Shown here piece after piece: positions 1 to 8,706 of a stretch of DNA of 52,607 nucleotides (positions are counted from its first letter, which is position 1; every line of letters starts with the position of its first letter). Under the pieces are notes generated by a model. That model had not been told where the DNA came from, did not search any database, and was given only the letters and a program-made list of their open reading frames with translations. The stretch spans positions 1 through 52,607 of the forward strand of contig NZ_JAUYNP010000304.1 in NCBI RefSeq assembly GCF_030696055.1, written 5' to 3'. Position numbers and translations under genes: made by a program. This stretch comes from Pseudomonas sp. Lineage in GTDB: Bacteria > Pseudomonadota > Gammaproteobacteria > Pseudomonadales > Pseudomonadaceae.

Positions 1-603
1 TGAGGGAGGCTTGCCTTCCGACCAGCGCTGCAGCGCCTTGATCCGCGCCTGGCTCTCGGCCAGGGGCTTGTTCAGCTCTGCTTCATAGTCTTCCAGCCAG
101 CTGCGCGAGCCGGCAATCATCCCGGCCAGGTCGCGCATGCCCAGCTTAAGGGCGGCGATGGAGCTCTGATAGCTGCGCTCCTGGCCGATCAGGGTGCGCG
201 CCACCATCTGCTGGGTTTCTTTATCTTTGTTGCTGGTCTGTGGCGCGGCGGGTGCCGGGGCGGGGGTGAGCGCGGTCTTCTGTTGCAGAAGCAGGAGCTT
301 CTGCTGATCCTGCAGCTGCTTCTGCAGGCTAGCGAGCTGCAGCTGCAGGGCGCCGACTTCCTTCTGCAGCGCTAGCGTGTTGGCTTCGCTTGCGTGCGGT
401 TTCTCGGCTTTTTTCGCATCGCCTGAGCCGAGCAGGGCGATCAATAGCCCAGCCAGCAGCACCAGGGCCAGCCCACCGGCGAGGGCATAGATCAGCAGGC
501 GATTGAGTTTGCCGGCTTTCTCCAGTAGTTCGATGCGCTGCAGGTCGTCCATGGCCTCGGCGGCTACGCTTGCGCCGCCGTTGCTTTGGCTGTCGTCGCT
601 CAT
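1..603 (-). CDS. Hypothetical membrane-anchored coiled-coil protein (3' end outside window)
   Basis: A minus-strand frame starts with ATG at 603 and stays open to the window edge, giving at least 201 residues with no stop, so the C-terminus is missing. The N-terminus (about 30 residues) is polar. A hydrophobic helix follows at about residues 34-58 (LLIYALAGGLALVLLAGLLI). Next comes a Gln/Leu-rich stretch, about 75-110, that looks like a coiled coil, then an Ala/Pro linker and a mostly helical domain. This suggests an inner-membrane protein with one anchor and a periplasmic helical part. I do not recognise the family and infer no function. It lies 70 bp downstream of the MocR gene on the same strand. 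Confidence concerns the reading frame only. Confidence 0.7.
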   Translation of the reverse strand, partial: MSDDSQSNGGASVAAEAMDDLQRIELLEKAGKLNRLLIYALAGGLALVLLAGLLIALLGSGDAKKAEKPHASEANTLALQKEVGALQLQLASLQKQLQDQQKLLLLQQKTALTPAPAPAAPQTSNKDKETQQMVARTLIGQERSYQSSIAALKLGMRDLAGMIAGSRSWLEDYEAELNKPLAESQARIKALQRWSEGKPPS

Positions 604-673
604 GCCGTTCACCCTGTGCTGCTGTTGCTATGCACTGCATGCTAGCAGCGCCGCGGCGCATGGCACGGCCTTT

Positions 674-2083
674 CTAGAAGCTGGCGAGAATTCGCCCCAG
701 CACTTCCATCGCCTGCTCGCTCTGCGCATCCCAGGGATGGCCATGATTGAGCCGTGCGCAATTGCGAAAACCCCGGGTGGCGGAGAAGATCGGCCCCGGT
801 GCCAGGCTGATGCCCTGGGCCAGGGCGAGCTGGAACAGCTGCAGCGAATCGACCCGCTCGGGGAACTCAAACCAGAGGAAATAACCGCCGCTGGGCCGCG
901 TTACCCGCGTGCCGGCCGGGAAATGCCGCGCGGCGGAGGCGAGCATGGCCTCCTGCTGGGTCTCCAGGGCGATGCGCAGCTTGCGCAGATGGCGGTCGTA
1001 ACTGCCGTGCTGCAGGTAGTCGGCGATGGCGGCCTGGGCCGGCACCGAGGGCGAGATGGTGGTCATCAGCTTGAGCCGGCTGATCTGCTCGGCATAACGT
1101 CCGCCGGCCACCCAGCCAACCCGGTAGCCCGGCGCCAGGCTCTTGGAAAACGAACCGCAGTGCATCACCAGGCCATCACGGTCGTAGCTCTTTACCGGCT
1201 TGGGCGGCTGGCTGCCGTAGTACAACTCGGCGTACACATCGTCCTCGATCAGCGGCACCTGATGGCGGTGCAGCAGCTGGTACAGCTCTGCTTTCTTCGC
1301 CTCGCTGAGGCTGGCGCCCAGGGGGTTCTGCAGGCTGCTCATAAACCAGCAGGCCTTGATCGAAAGACTTGCCAGGCGCTCGGCCAGCACGCCGAGGTCG
1401 ATGCCTTCACGCGGGTTGACCGGGATTTCCACGGCCTTGAGCTGCAAGCGTTCCAGCACCTGCAAACAGGCGTAGAAGGCCGGCGCCTCGATGGCCACTA
1501 GATCCCCTGGCTTGGTCACACACTGCAGGCACAGATTGAGCGCCTCCAGGGCGCCGTTGCTGATAACCAACTCATCCAGCGACAGGCGCACGCCGGCGCC
1601 CATATAGCGCAGGGCGATCTGCCGGCGCAGGTCGGGGTTGCCGCTGGTCATGTCGGCTATCACCGCGTGCGCCGGCATGTCGCGCAGGGCATGGGCCATG
1701 GAGCGCGCCAGACGCGGCAGGGGGAACAGCTGCGGGCTGGGGAAGGCCGAGCCGAACGGTACGGTGTTTGGGTCCTTGAGCGAGCCGAGCACGGAGAACA
1801 CCAGCTCGCTGACGTCCACTTCGGTGGTCTGGGTCGGTTGTGTGCTGGTCTCGGGTTCGGCCAGGGAATGCCGAGCCAGTTCACGGACGAAATAACCGGA
1901 GCGCGCCCGCGCCTGAATCAGGCCGCGGTCTTCCAGCAGGTAATAGGCCTGGAACACGGTGGACGGACTGACGCCGTAGGTGCGGCTGGCGTGGCGCACC
2001 GAGGGCACCTTCTCGCCGGGGGCGAGCATCCCGGAGCGGATCAATTCGGCTATCTGCTCGGCGAATTTCTCGTAGCGTTTCAT
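674..2083 (-). CDS. MocR/PdxR-type transcriptional regulator (GntR HTH fused to aminotransferase-like domain)
   Basis: This 469-residue protein has an N-terminal winged helix of the GntR type (about 1-75, with GEKVPSVRHASRTYGVSPSTV) and a C-terminal class-I aminotransferase fold (about 110-469). The pyridoxal-phosphate lysine lies in SFSKSLAPGYRVGW. Members of this family use a PLP-bound domain to sense metabolites and control vitamin B6 or amino-acid genes. No target is evident here. The start at 2083 was chosen because MKRYEKFAEQIAELI opens directly into the HTH, as in relatives. An in-frame ATG at 2140 would add 19 residues, and neither start has a strong ribosome site. The next gene upstream is ccoG on the same strand, 62 bp away; the two need not be related. 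Confidence 0.85.
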   Translation of the reverse strand: MKRYEKFAEQIAELIRSGMLAPGEKVPSVRHASRTYGVSPSTVFQAYYLLEDRGLIQARARSGYFVRELARHSLAEPETSTQPTQTTEVDVSELVFSVLGSLKDPNTVPFGSAFPSPQLFPLPRLARSMAHALRDMPAHAVIADMTSGNPDLRRQIALRYMGAGVRLSLDELVISNGALEALNLCLQCVTKPGDLVAIEAPAFYACLQVLERLQLKAVEIPVNPREGIDLGVLAERLASLSIKACWFMSSLQNPLGASLSEAKKAELYQLLHRHQVPLIEDDVYAELYYGSQPPKPVKSYDRDGLVMHCGSFSKSLAPGYRVGWVAGGRYAEQISRLKLMTTISPSVPAQAAIADYLQHGSYDRHLRKLRIALETQQEAMLASAARHFPAGTRVTRPSGGYFLWFEFPERVDSLQLFQLALAQGISLAPGPIFSATRGFRNCARLNHGHPWDAQSEQAMEVLGRILASF

Positions 2084-2145
2084 CGTGTCCGGGGCTGCGG
2101 CCAGTGATGGGCCACAGTCTACGGCGAGTTGCCGGCTCATGCTCG

Positions 2146-3561
2146 TCAGCGCCGGCTCGGGGCGATAAAGATGCTCTTGGTCTGCGCGCGCTGGCTGGCA
2201 TCGGCTAGGTTGCTGACTTCGAAACGCACCGGCGTGGTGGTGCCGGCAGGCTGCTCGATCAGCTGCACCAGGGTTACCGGCAGCTCGAGGATTTCCCCCG
2301 GCGCCAGCGCCAGGTGTTGCGGCGCGTCCAGGCGCAGCTCTGGGCTGTCGAGCAGCTTCAGGCCATAGCGCTGGGGCTGCTGGGTCTTGTTGATCAGCTT
2401 GAGGCGATAGCTGTTCTCGATCTGCCCGGCACTGTTCTCGCGGAACATCGTGCGGTCCTTGGCCGCATCGATGGACAGCAGCGAGCGGGCGTTCAGGGCC
2501 CAGATAAAGGCGCCGAGCATCAGCGCCAGGGCCACGCCATAGCCAAGCAGCCGTGGGCGAAGCAGGCGGCTCTTGCCGCCCTGCAGCTCGCGCTCGGAGT
2601 GATAGCCGACCAGGCCACGGGCGTAGCCCATCTTGTCCATCACCCCGTCGCAGGCGTCGATGCAGGCGGCGCAGCCGATGCAGTCGATCTGCAGGCCGTC
2701 GCGGATATCGATACCGGTCGGGCAGACCTGCACACACAGCTGGCAGTCGATGCAGTCGCCGAGGCCCTCGGCCTTATGGTCGCTGTCTTTCTTGCGCGGG
2801 CCACGGCCTTCGCCGCGGGCGGCGTCATAGGCCACCAGCATTGTGTCCTGGTCGAACAGGGCGGCCTGGAAGCGCGAGTAGGGGCACATATGCACGCAGA
2901 CCTTCTCGCGCAGCCAGCCGGCGTTGAGGTAGGTGGCGGCGGTAAAGAACAGCAGCCAGAACAGCGCGGCGCCTTCCAGTTGCAGACCCAGCAGTTCCTC
3001 GGCCAGGCCGCGGATCGGGGTGAAGTAGCCGATAAAGGTCAGCGCGGTGAGCAGGCTGACCGCCAGCCAGATGCCGTGTTTGGCGCTGCGTCGCGCCAGC
3101 TTGTTGAGTGACCAGGGCGCGGCGTCCAGCTTGACCCGCTGGTGGCGCTCGCCCTCGGTGATCTGCTCCGCCCACATAAACACCCAGGTCCACACACTTT
3201 GCGGGCAGGTGTAGCCGCACCAGATGCGCCCGGCCACCACGGTGGCGGTAAACAGGCCGAAGGCGGCGATGATCAACAGCGCCGAGAGCAAGATAAAGTC
3301 CTGCGGCCAGAAGGTCGCGCCAAAGATGTAGTAGCGGTGCTCGGCCAGATTCCACAGCACGGCCTGACGGCCATCCCAGTCCAGCCAGGCGGTGCCGAAG
3401 AACAGCAGAAACAGCAGGCCGGCGCCGTACAGGCGCAGATTGCGAAAGCGCCCGCTAAAGCTGCGGGTATGGATAGGCCCACCAGCCTGGGACGGCGTCA
3501 GCCGCACAGGCTGGGTAACGTCGATGGATTCCACGATCCGCGCGGGAATGCGCTCGCTCAT
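2146..3561 (-). CDS. ccoG: Cytochrome cbb3 oxidase accessory protein CcoG (RdxA/FixG)
   Basis: CcoG is an inner-membrane polyferredoxin that reduces copper for assembly of cbb3-type cytochrome oxidase. The 471-residue protein has several hydrophobic segments (about 45-65, 85-110, 160-185, 195-215, 340-360). It carries the membrane cysteine motif CGYTCPQSVW, a further CVHMCPYSRFQ motif, and two 4Fe-4S ferredoxin motifs (CIDCQLCVQVCP and CIGCAACIDAC). A beta-rich C-terminal periplasmic domain follows. ATG 3561 was chosen because GAGG stands 8 bases upstream and the family normally begins with MSERIP-like residues. An ATG 12 codons earlier lacks this signal. No ccoNOPQ genes are visible in the window, so this copy stands away from its usual partners. 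Confidence 0.93.
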   Translation of the reverse strand: MSERIPARIVESIDVTQPVRLTPSQAGGPIHTRSFSGRFRNLRLYGAGLLFLLFFGTAWLDWDGRQAVLWNLAEHRYYIFGATFWPQDFILLSALLIIAAFGLFTATVVAGRIWCGYTCPQSVWTWVFMWAEQITEGERHQRVKLDAAPWSLNKLARRSAKHGIWLAVSLLTALTFIGYFTPIRGLAEELLGLQLEGAALFWLLFFTAATYLNAGWLREKVCVHMCPYSRFQAALFDQDTMLVAYDAARGEGRGPRKKDSDHKAEGLGDCIDCQLCVQVCPTGIDIRDGLQIDCIGCAACIDACDGVMDKMGYARGLVGYHSERELQGGKSRLLRPRLLGYGVALALMLGAFIWALNARSLLSIDAAKDRTMFRENSAGQIENSYRLKLINKTQQPQRYGLKLLDSPELRLDAPQHLALAPGEILELPVTLVQLIEQPAGTTTPVRFEVSNLADASQRAQTKSIFIAPSRR

Positions 3562-3863
3562 GACAACTGCCTCATCAAGCCTTCTAAGATGGGGCAATGG
3601 TCGACGCGTTAGCGATTACATAACAGATTCAGGTTGATCAATAAAAAGCGGATCAGATCGCGCCGGACGCAGTTTTGTCCTGGTTTTGTGCTGCGCTGGC
3701 GGATGGACGGTGCAGCGAATGCTTGGGGGAGTTGGAGTCGGCTTTGTGGGTTGCTTTCGACCCATTGCGGACAGTCAGGTTCGTCTAGAAAACTACGGCC
3801 GATTCAGTAGTAAAAACATGATAAGTTTCTATTCATCGTGCTAAAAAACTTTGGGGATGACGA
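3562..3863. other. Gene-free spacer with possible mobile-element remnant
   Basis: About 300 bases without a convincing gene. The composition becomes AT-richer towards the right. At 3797-3816 there is GGCCGATTCAGTAGTAAAAA. It begins with the same nine bases as the terminal repeat of the element at 5242-5428 and resembles it for a few more, so it may be a decayed end. The stretch CTTTCGACCCATTGCGGACA around 3754-3773 resembles debris often seen beside insertion sequences in Pseudomonas; this is recollection, not a search. Confidence 0.3.
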
Positions 3864-5156
3864 ATGGAACAGCTACTTCAAATAGCCGCGGGGGTTGCCA
3901 CCCTATTAGTAGTAGGGGGGCTTACACATGGCTTCTATAAAGCCTTCAAGGCTTCTGAACCAATGAGCGCGTTAGCAGTTCGAATTTCCCCAGAACCACC
4001 CAAAATTAGCTCTCTGGTATATCGCGGACTGATTGTGATCAGCTGGTTAATCTTTGCTTTCAGTGGTCTTTATGGCCTGCTTTTTTGGCTGCCGCCAGAA
4101 GCAGCTTTCTCCAGCGCAGGACTTCTAGCGCTCATGTCACTAGGAATGCTGGAGGAAATTACCAATGTAGCCAAGATCCGGCATACCAGTCAGGGGCGGC
4201 TACTTATCATCTCTGAGATTTGGCGCCTAATCACCCCCCCTAGGGTCATTCAGAAAGATATCATTACCGATTTCAGTGAGAAATACAGAACAGCGCAAAC
4301 AGCGTCTATTCGGCAGGCTAATTTGGACCTTTCGCATTTCGCAACCACCTTGGCAGAACGTGACGCAGTGCTTACTGCCGAGGCTGCGAGCGCAGCAGTA
4401 ACGAAAATTAAGGACAAGCAAGAAGCTATCGATCAGGAAAAAGCTTTAGCGGCCGCACGAAGTGAACGAGAAAAGCTTCAACAGCCACTAGAAGCAATCA
4501 GGAAGGCGCTACCGACCATTAAGACAATTGATTCAGTCATCTCAGGAATCGAGTCAATTGTTGATCCTAGTGTTCTGAATCAGCAGCTCCAGAAGCTATT
4601 ACATTTCGCAGAGCGCTTGAAGCAAGGAGCTACAGAGGACTGTATTCCCACCCTTATAAAGGCAGTTCCAGGTATGCAACCACTTGATAGCGTAACTTTC
4701 AAGCTGGAGTTAGAGGGTGACGAAAGGGATGGCCATTACGAAGTGATTTGTATGCGACAGGGTGTTAAGGGGAATTTGGCTGACGGTATTTACTTTGAAG
4801 CATCTTTAAACGGCCTGATGGCCGCGTTCTACGTGCGCATCATACTGCCGGGAAGACTTGCATGGAATCATGGACTTTATGGTCGGAATCAGCAGTTCAT
4901 AGAGGAGCAAGAGCAACTTATAGCAACGCTTGAAGATGTACATATAACCTCTGATAGCGCCAAATTGAAGTCATTATCCGTCCCGGCGGGTTTTCGAATA
5001 TCCAACCCAACGAATGAAGCTCTTACGCTAAAATGCTTAGCCTATATCCCGACCTCAGGTAAGTTTTGTGACTATGAAGTTAGTGTTTTCAAAGGTGCCG
5101 CTTCTGAAGCAATAGAAACCGTCATACTGGAAACTGGAATGAGCATGTTTTACTGA
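3864..5156 (+). CDS. Unrecognised membrane protein with coiled-coil middle and beta-rich C-terminal domain
   Basis: The gene encodes 430 residues and starts at ATG 3864, six bases after a GGGGA ribosome site. Three hydrophobic helices are visible (about 5-22, 53-76, 80-96). A charged helical stretch (about 165-255) rich in Ala, Glu, Lys and Gln is likely a coiled coil. The C-terminal part (about 280-430) alternates hydrophobic and polar residues and looks beta-rich. No catalytic motif was found. Codon use is clearly AT-richer than the neighbours, with many TTA, ATA, AAT and GAA codons that the backbone avoids. Together with the flanking repeat ends this points to recent acquisition. The layout of membrane anchor, coiled coil and sensor-like domain would suit a defence or envelope-stress protein, but that is speculation. 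Confidence 0.8.
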   Translation: MEQLLQIAAGVATLLVVGGLTHGFYKAFKASEPMSALAVRISPEPPKISSLVYRGLIVISWLIFAFSGLYGLLFWLPPEAAFSSAGLLALMSLGMLEEITNVAKIRHTSQGRLLIISEIWRLITPPRVIQKDIITDFSEKYRTAQTASIRQANLDLSHFATTLAERDAVLTAEAASAAVTKIKDKQEAIDQEKALAAARSEREKLQQPLEAIRKALPTIKTIDSVISGIESIVDPSVLNQQLQKLLHFAERLKQGATEDCIPTLIKAVPGMQPLDSVTFKLELEGDERDGHYEVICMRQGVKGNLADGIYFEASLNGLMAAFYVRIILPGRLAWNHGLYGRNQQFIEEQEQLIATLEDVHITSDSAKLKSLSVPAGFRISNPTNEALTLKCLAYIPTSGKFCDYEVSVFKGAASEAIETVILETGMSMFY

Positions 5157-5241
5157 CTAATTCGCCCTGGTTTGGTAGGCGCGTCTGGGGGGGGCGATTC
5201 TTGGCTGGGGCTGCTGCACTCTATCGCCAGCGGCTGCTTTT

Positions 5242-5428
5242 GGCCGATTCTGTTGAAAAAGTCGGTCTGCCCAAATTGTCTGATCATTGACTGGTGAAAA
5301 CGCCTTTTTTGCACGCTGCTACGTGAAATCCGAGTCCGTAAGCCTCTGCCAAAAGTAAAGATTTCAATCTCGGACGCGTACTTTTTCTGATGCGCAAACC
5401 ATGGCCGACTTTTTCAACAGAATCGGCC
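5242..5428. mobile_element. 187-bp non-autonomous element with perfect 24-bp terminal inverted repeats
   Basis: Bases 5242-5265 (starting GGCCGATTCTGTTGAAAAAG) are the exact reverse complement of 5405-5428. The 139 bases between hold no transposase. The ends resemble those of transposases I have seen around TTTTTCAACAGAATCGGCC in Pseudomonas, but the family cannot be named with certainty. It looks like an internally deleted insertion sequence or a MITE. No clear target duplication is visible at the outer edges. Confidence 0.65.
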
Positions 5429-5585
5429 GAAAACTGTCGATATGCACGCCCGCTCTGCTGCGCCCTAAAGATTGATCGCAGCATCTGCTCCGTATTCTCA
5501 CCACCAATCTGAGTCTGTTCGCGCTCCGCCACACCATAGTCACTCCCCTTGGGCCAGCAGGGCGGGTGGTTGATAAGGTGGCGGG

Positions 5586-5798
5586 ATATATCAGTGCGAC
5601 GAATACGACCACGTGCAGGTGCGCGAGCGGGTCGTCCAGTTCCGCGACCAGCTCAGCCATATGCACCAGTGCGGTTTCGATGCCTTCGCCGTGTGCGCAG
5701 GCAAGTCGGCGGCGGATGCGCTTAAGGGGCTGGCCGGTATCAGCGCGCTCCATGGCCGCTCGGCAATCGAGCCGCGGCCGCTATTTCGTCGGCGTTAA
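5586..5798 (+). pseudogene. Fused remnant of a cysI (sulfite reductase) and DUF934 operon
   Basis: A short open frame begins at ATA 5586 and reads IYQCDEYDHVQVRERVVQFR, then DQL. This resembles the opening of CysI-type sulfite/nitrite reductase (normally MYxYDEYD...). Its start codon would have changed from ATG to ATA, and a ribosome-like AAGG still precedes it. After about 23 codons the frame continues into CGFDAFAVCAGKSAADALKG and ends with PLFRRR, like the C-terminus of the DUF934 protein usually encoded just after cysI. An internal deletion appears to have joined the first codons of one gene to the last of the next. The assignment rests on remembered family ends, not on an alignment. Confidence 0.5.
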
Positions 5799-5990
5799 CC
5801 GCTTGGCGCCAGGTTTTAGCACTGAGCTGTCGTTTGGTTAAAAAACCATCTATACCTGACGGGTAGGCCCGCGCCTCTTGGGCGAGGTTGCGGGCGCCTC
5901 GCTGTTCTCTCCCCGAGCTGTGGCGCAAGGGAATGACACTTATGCCGCGCGGTTGGGCCACCACTGCACGGCACTGTCGGGAGAAAGGGA
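5799..5990. other. Spacer between the cysI remnant and rbdA
   Basis: No gene seen. It holds a GC-rich inverted repeat (GCCCGCGCCTC with GAGGTTGCGGGC, about 5867-5894) without a T-run, and ends with the GAGAAAGGGA that precedes the chosen rbdA start. Confidence 0.3.
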
Positions 5991-8453
5991 TTGATAAGTG
6001 CGGAGACGGGTGCCAGGCGGGCGTGCATTAGTTCCCAGTTGCTGCGGCTGGTGTGGCCTTTTGCCCTGGTGATTCTGCTGCAGTCGCTGCTGGCCGGCGG
6101 CAGCCTCTATCTGATGTCCGCCGTGCGCGCCTATGTGGGCGGCGAGAGCCTGTGGTCGAAAGGCCTCAAGGATGCCATCCATCACCTCGATCTCTACGCG
6201 CAGAACCAGGCGCCCGTGCATTTTCGCCAATACCAGCAGGCGATCGCCGTGCCCCTGGGCGACCATGCCTTGCGCATGGCCATGAGCCAGGAACCGCCAG
6301 ACCTGGCTGTGGCGCGCAAGGGCATACTGCAAGGCAAGAATCACCCGGACGATGTCGAGGCGATGCTCTGGCTGTTCCGCCACTTCCGCCATTTCAGTTA
6401 CCTGGAACGGGCCATCGAACAGTGGACCCTGGGCGATCGGCATATCTTCGCCCTGACCGAGCTGGCGGAGGAGATGCATGCCAGCATCGGCCGCGGACAA
6501 GTCACGGCGCGGCAGAGGGTCGACTGGCAGGCGCGGGTCGAGCAGATCAACAACGGCGCCACGCCCGCCGCCGAGGCGTTCTCCAGCATTATGGGCGAGG
6601 CCTCGCGGGTGGTGCTGCGCCTGCTGATAGTGCTCAATCTGCTGACCGCCGCCCTGTTGATCGGCCTGGCGGCGCTGCGCACGCGCAAGCTGCTGACCCA
6701 GCGCGAGCTGGCCGACCAGGCCCTGGAAAGCGAGAAACAGCGCGCCCAGGTGACCCTGGCGGCGATTGGCGATGCGGTGATCAGCCTCGATCGGCGTGGC
6801 CATATCGCCTATATGAACCCCACGGCGGAACGGCTGATCGGCTGCCGGGTCGAGCAGGCGCGGGGGCAGGCCTTCGATGCGCTGTTCTCGATAGTCGACG
6901 AACAGCCGAGCGAGGGCGGTGAGCCGTTTTTGCAGGCCATCCTGGCCGGTGGCAGCCAGAGCCTGTACGACCACAGCAAGCTGATCCTGCGCGCGGATGG
7001 TAGTTCGGTGGCGGTTAACCTGGTCGGCACGCCTATCCTCAGCGACGGCCAGGTAAGCGGCGCGGTGATGGTGCTGCACGATATGACCCGCGAGCGCCAG
7101 TTCGTCGCCAGCCTGTCCTGGCAGGCCAGCCACGATGCGCTGACCGGCCTGGTCAACCGCCGCGAGTTCGAATACTGCCTGGCCCAGTTGCTGGAGCGCC
7201 TGCAGCACGAACACCGGCGCCATGCCCTGATGTTCCTCGATCTGGATCAGTTCAAGCTGGTCAACGACACCAGCGGCCACGCCGCCGGCGACGAGCTGCT
7301 GCGCCAGGTCTGCGGCGAGTTGCAGCAGCACCTGCGCGAGGGCGACACTCTGGCGCGCCTGGGCGGCGACGAGTTCGGCATCCTGTTGGAAAACTGCCCG
7401 GCGGAGGCCGCCGAGCGGATCGCCGAGGCCCTGCGCAAGTCGGTGCAGGACCTGCGTTTCGTCTGGGGCGGCCGGCCCTTTGCGATCAGCGTGAGCATCG
7501 GCCTGGTGCAGATCACCCAAGGCCATAGCAGCCTGGAGGCGTTGCTGCGCACCGCCGACATGGCCTGCTACTCGGCCAAGGAGAAGGGCCGCAACCGGGT
7601 GCACGCCTACCAGCCGGACGACTCCGAGCTGTCCCTGCGGGTCGGCGAGATGAGCTGGGTGCAGCGTATCCATACGGCGTTGAAGGAGGACCGCTTCTGT
7701 CTCTATGCGCAGAAGATCCTCGCCCTGGGCGACGGCCAGCAGAGCGAGCATATGGAGATTCTCCTGCGTCTGCAGGACGAGAACGGTCAGCTGATCGGCC
7801 CCGGCAGCTTTTTGCCGGCGGCCGAGCGTTACGGCCTGATGCATATGATCGACCGCTGGGTGCTGCGCAACACATTGCAGGCCTTGGCCCGCCAGTTGGC
7901 CAGCGGCGCCCTGACGGACAGCGCCACCTGCGCCATCAACCTGTCGGGGGCGAGCATCGGCGATGCCGAGTTCCTCGGTTTTATCCGCGAGCAGTTCGCC
8001 AGTCAGCCGGTGCCGCCGCAGATGATCTGCTTCGAGATCACCGAAACCACGGCCATCACCAACCTGGCCGAGGCCATCCGCTTTATCGGCGAGTTGAAGG
8101 GCCTGGGTTGTCGCTTCTCCCTGGACGACTTCTGCGCCGGCATGTCGTCCTTTATGTACCTCAAGCACCTGCCTGTGGATTACCTGAAGATCGACGGCAG
8201 TTTCGTGCGCGACATGCTGGAAGACCCCATCGACCGCGCCATGGTCGAGGTGATCAACCATATCGGCCATGTCATGGGCAAACGGACCATCGCCGAGTTC
8301 GTCGAGTCCGAAGAAATTCTCGCGGCCCTGCGCGAGGTCGGCGTCGACTACGCCCAGGGTTATGTCATCGCCCGGCCGCAGCCCTTTGCCGACGCGGGTC
8401 GGGTCGTCGAGGCGCTGAACGAGCGCTCGCCGGCGGCTGATCCAGCGATCTAG
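5991..8453 (+). CDS. rbdA: Membrane PAS-GGDEF-EAL cyclic-di-GMP enzyme, RbdA-like
   Basis: The 820-residue protein has a transmembrane helix (about 16-40), a periplasmic segment, a second helix (about 205-228), a PAS domain (about 250-365), a GGDEF domain with GGDEF at 458-462, and an EAL domain. The cyclase inhibitory site RxxD lies just before GGDEF (REGDTLARLGGDEF). The EAL motif reads EIL (Glu589), and EITET and DDFCAG keep the metal-binding acids. A phosphodiesterase is therefore plausible, as known for P. aeruginosa RbdA, which controls biofilm dispersal. In P. aeruginosa rbdA also lies near hpd and aroP2, which supports the name. The start is uncertain: TTG 5991 is directly after AAAGGGA, and internal TTG/GTG codons are alternatives. 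Confidence 0.8.
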   Translation: MISAETGARRACISSQLLRLVWPFALVILLQSLLAGGSLYLMSAVRAYVGGESLWSKGLKDAIHHLDLYAQNQAPVHFRQYQQAIAVPLGDHALRMAMSQEPPDLAVARKGILQGKNHPDDVEAMLWLFRHFRHFSYLERAIEQWTLGDRHIFALTELAEEMHASIGRGQVTARQRVDWQARVEQINNGATPAAEAFSSIMGEASRVVLRLLIVLNLLTAALLIGLAALRTRKLLTQRELADQALESEKQRAQVTLAAIGDAVISLDRRGHIAYMNPTAERLIGCRVEQARGQAFDALFSIVDEQPSEGGEPFLQAILAGGSQSLYDHSKLILRADGSSVAVNLVGTPILSDGQVSGAVMVLHDMTRERQFVASLSWQASHDALTGLVNRREFEYCLAQLLERLQHEHRRHALMFLDLDQFKLVNDTSGHAAGDELLRQVCGELQQHLREGDTLARLGGDEFGILLENCPAEAAERIAEALRKSVQDLRFVWGGRPFAISVSIGLVQITQGHSSLEALLRTADMACYSAKEKGRNRVHAYQPDDSELSLRVGEMSWVQRIHTALKEDRFCLYAQKILALGDGQQSEHMEILLRLQDENGQLIGPGSFLPAAERYGLMHMIDRWVLRNTLQALARQLASGALTDSATCAINLSGASIGDAEFLGFIREQFASQPVPPQMICFEITETTAITNLAEAIRFIGELKGLGCRFSLDDFCAGMSSFMYLKHLPVDYLKIDGSFVRDMLEDPIDRAMVEVINHIGHVMGKRTIAEFVESEEILAALREVGVDYAQGYVIARPQPFADAGRVVEALNERSPAADPAI

Positions 8454-8706
8454 AGCGCCGAGCAGCCTGCGCTGGCAGCTTACTGAGCCGCATTGGCAAG
8501 AAAGCGTTACGCGCGGCAAGCCGTTACGGTGGTGCTTTCCAGCGATTTCAGGGCTGTAAGGAAAACTTGCCGACCTGGCCGGGCGGCAGCCGGTCGCAGG
8601 CCTGTTACCGCGCTTGTTCGTGACCCGGCCACGGGTTGTTATGGGGGTATCGACAGCGTCACGGCGGCACGCGCCGGACGGCATCCCACAACAACGAGGA
8701 GGCGCA

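Noticed and set aside
674..2737. Extension of the MocR-type protein to 687 residues
   Set aside because: The extra N-terminal part is antisense-frame sequence over ccoG; the domain starts right after ATG 2083.
5364..5753. Minus-strand frame of 129 codons over the cysI remnant
   Set aside because: It starts in the remnant and runs into the inverted-repeat element; the plus-strand reading gives better family resemblance.
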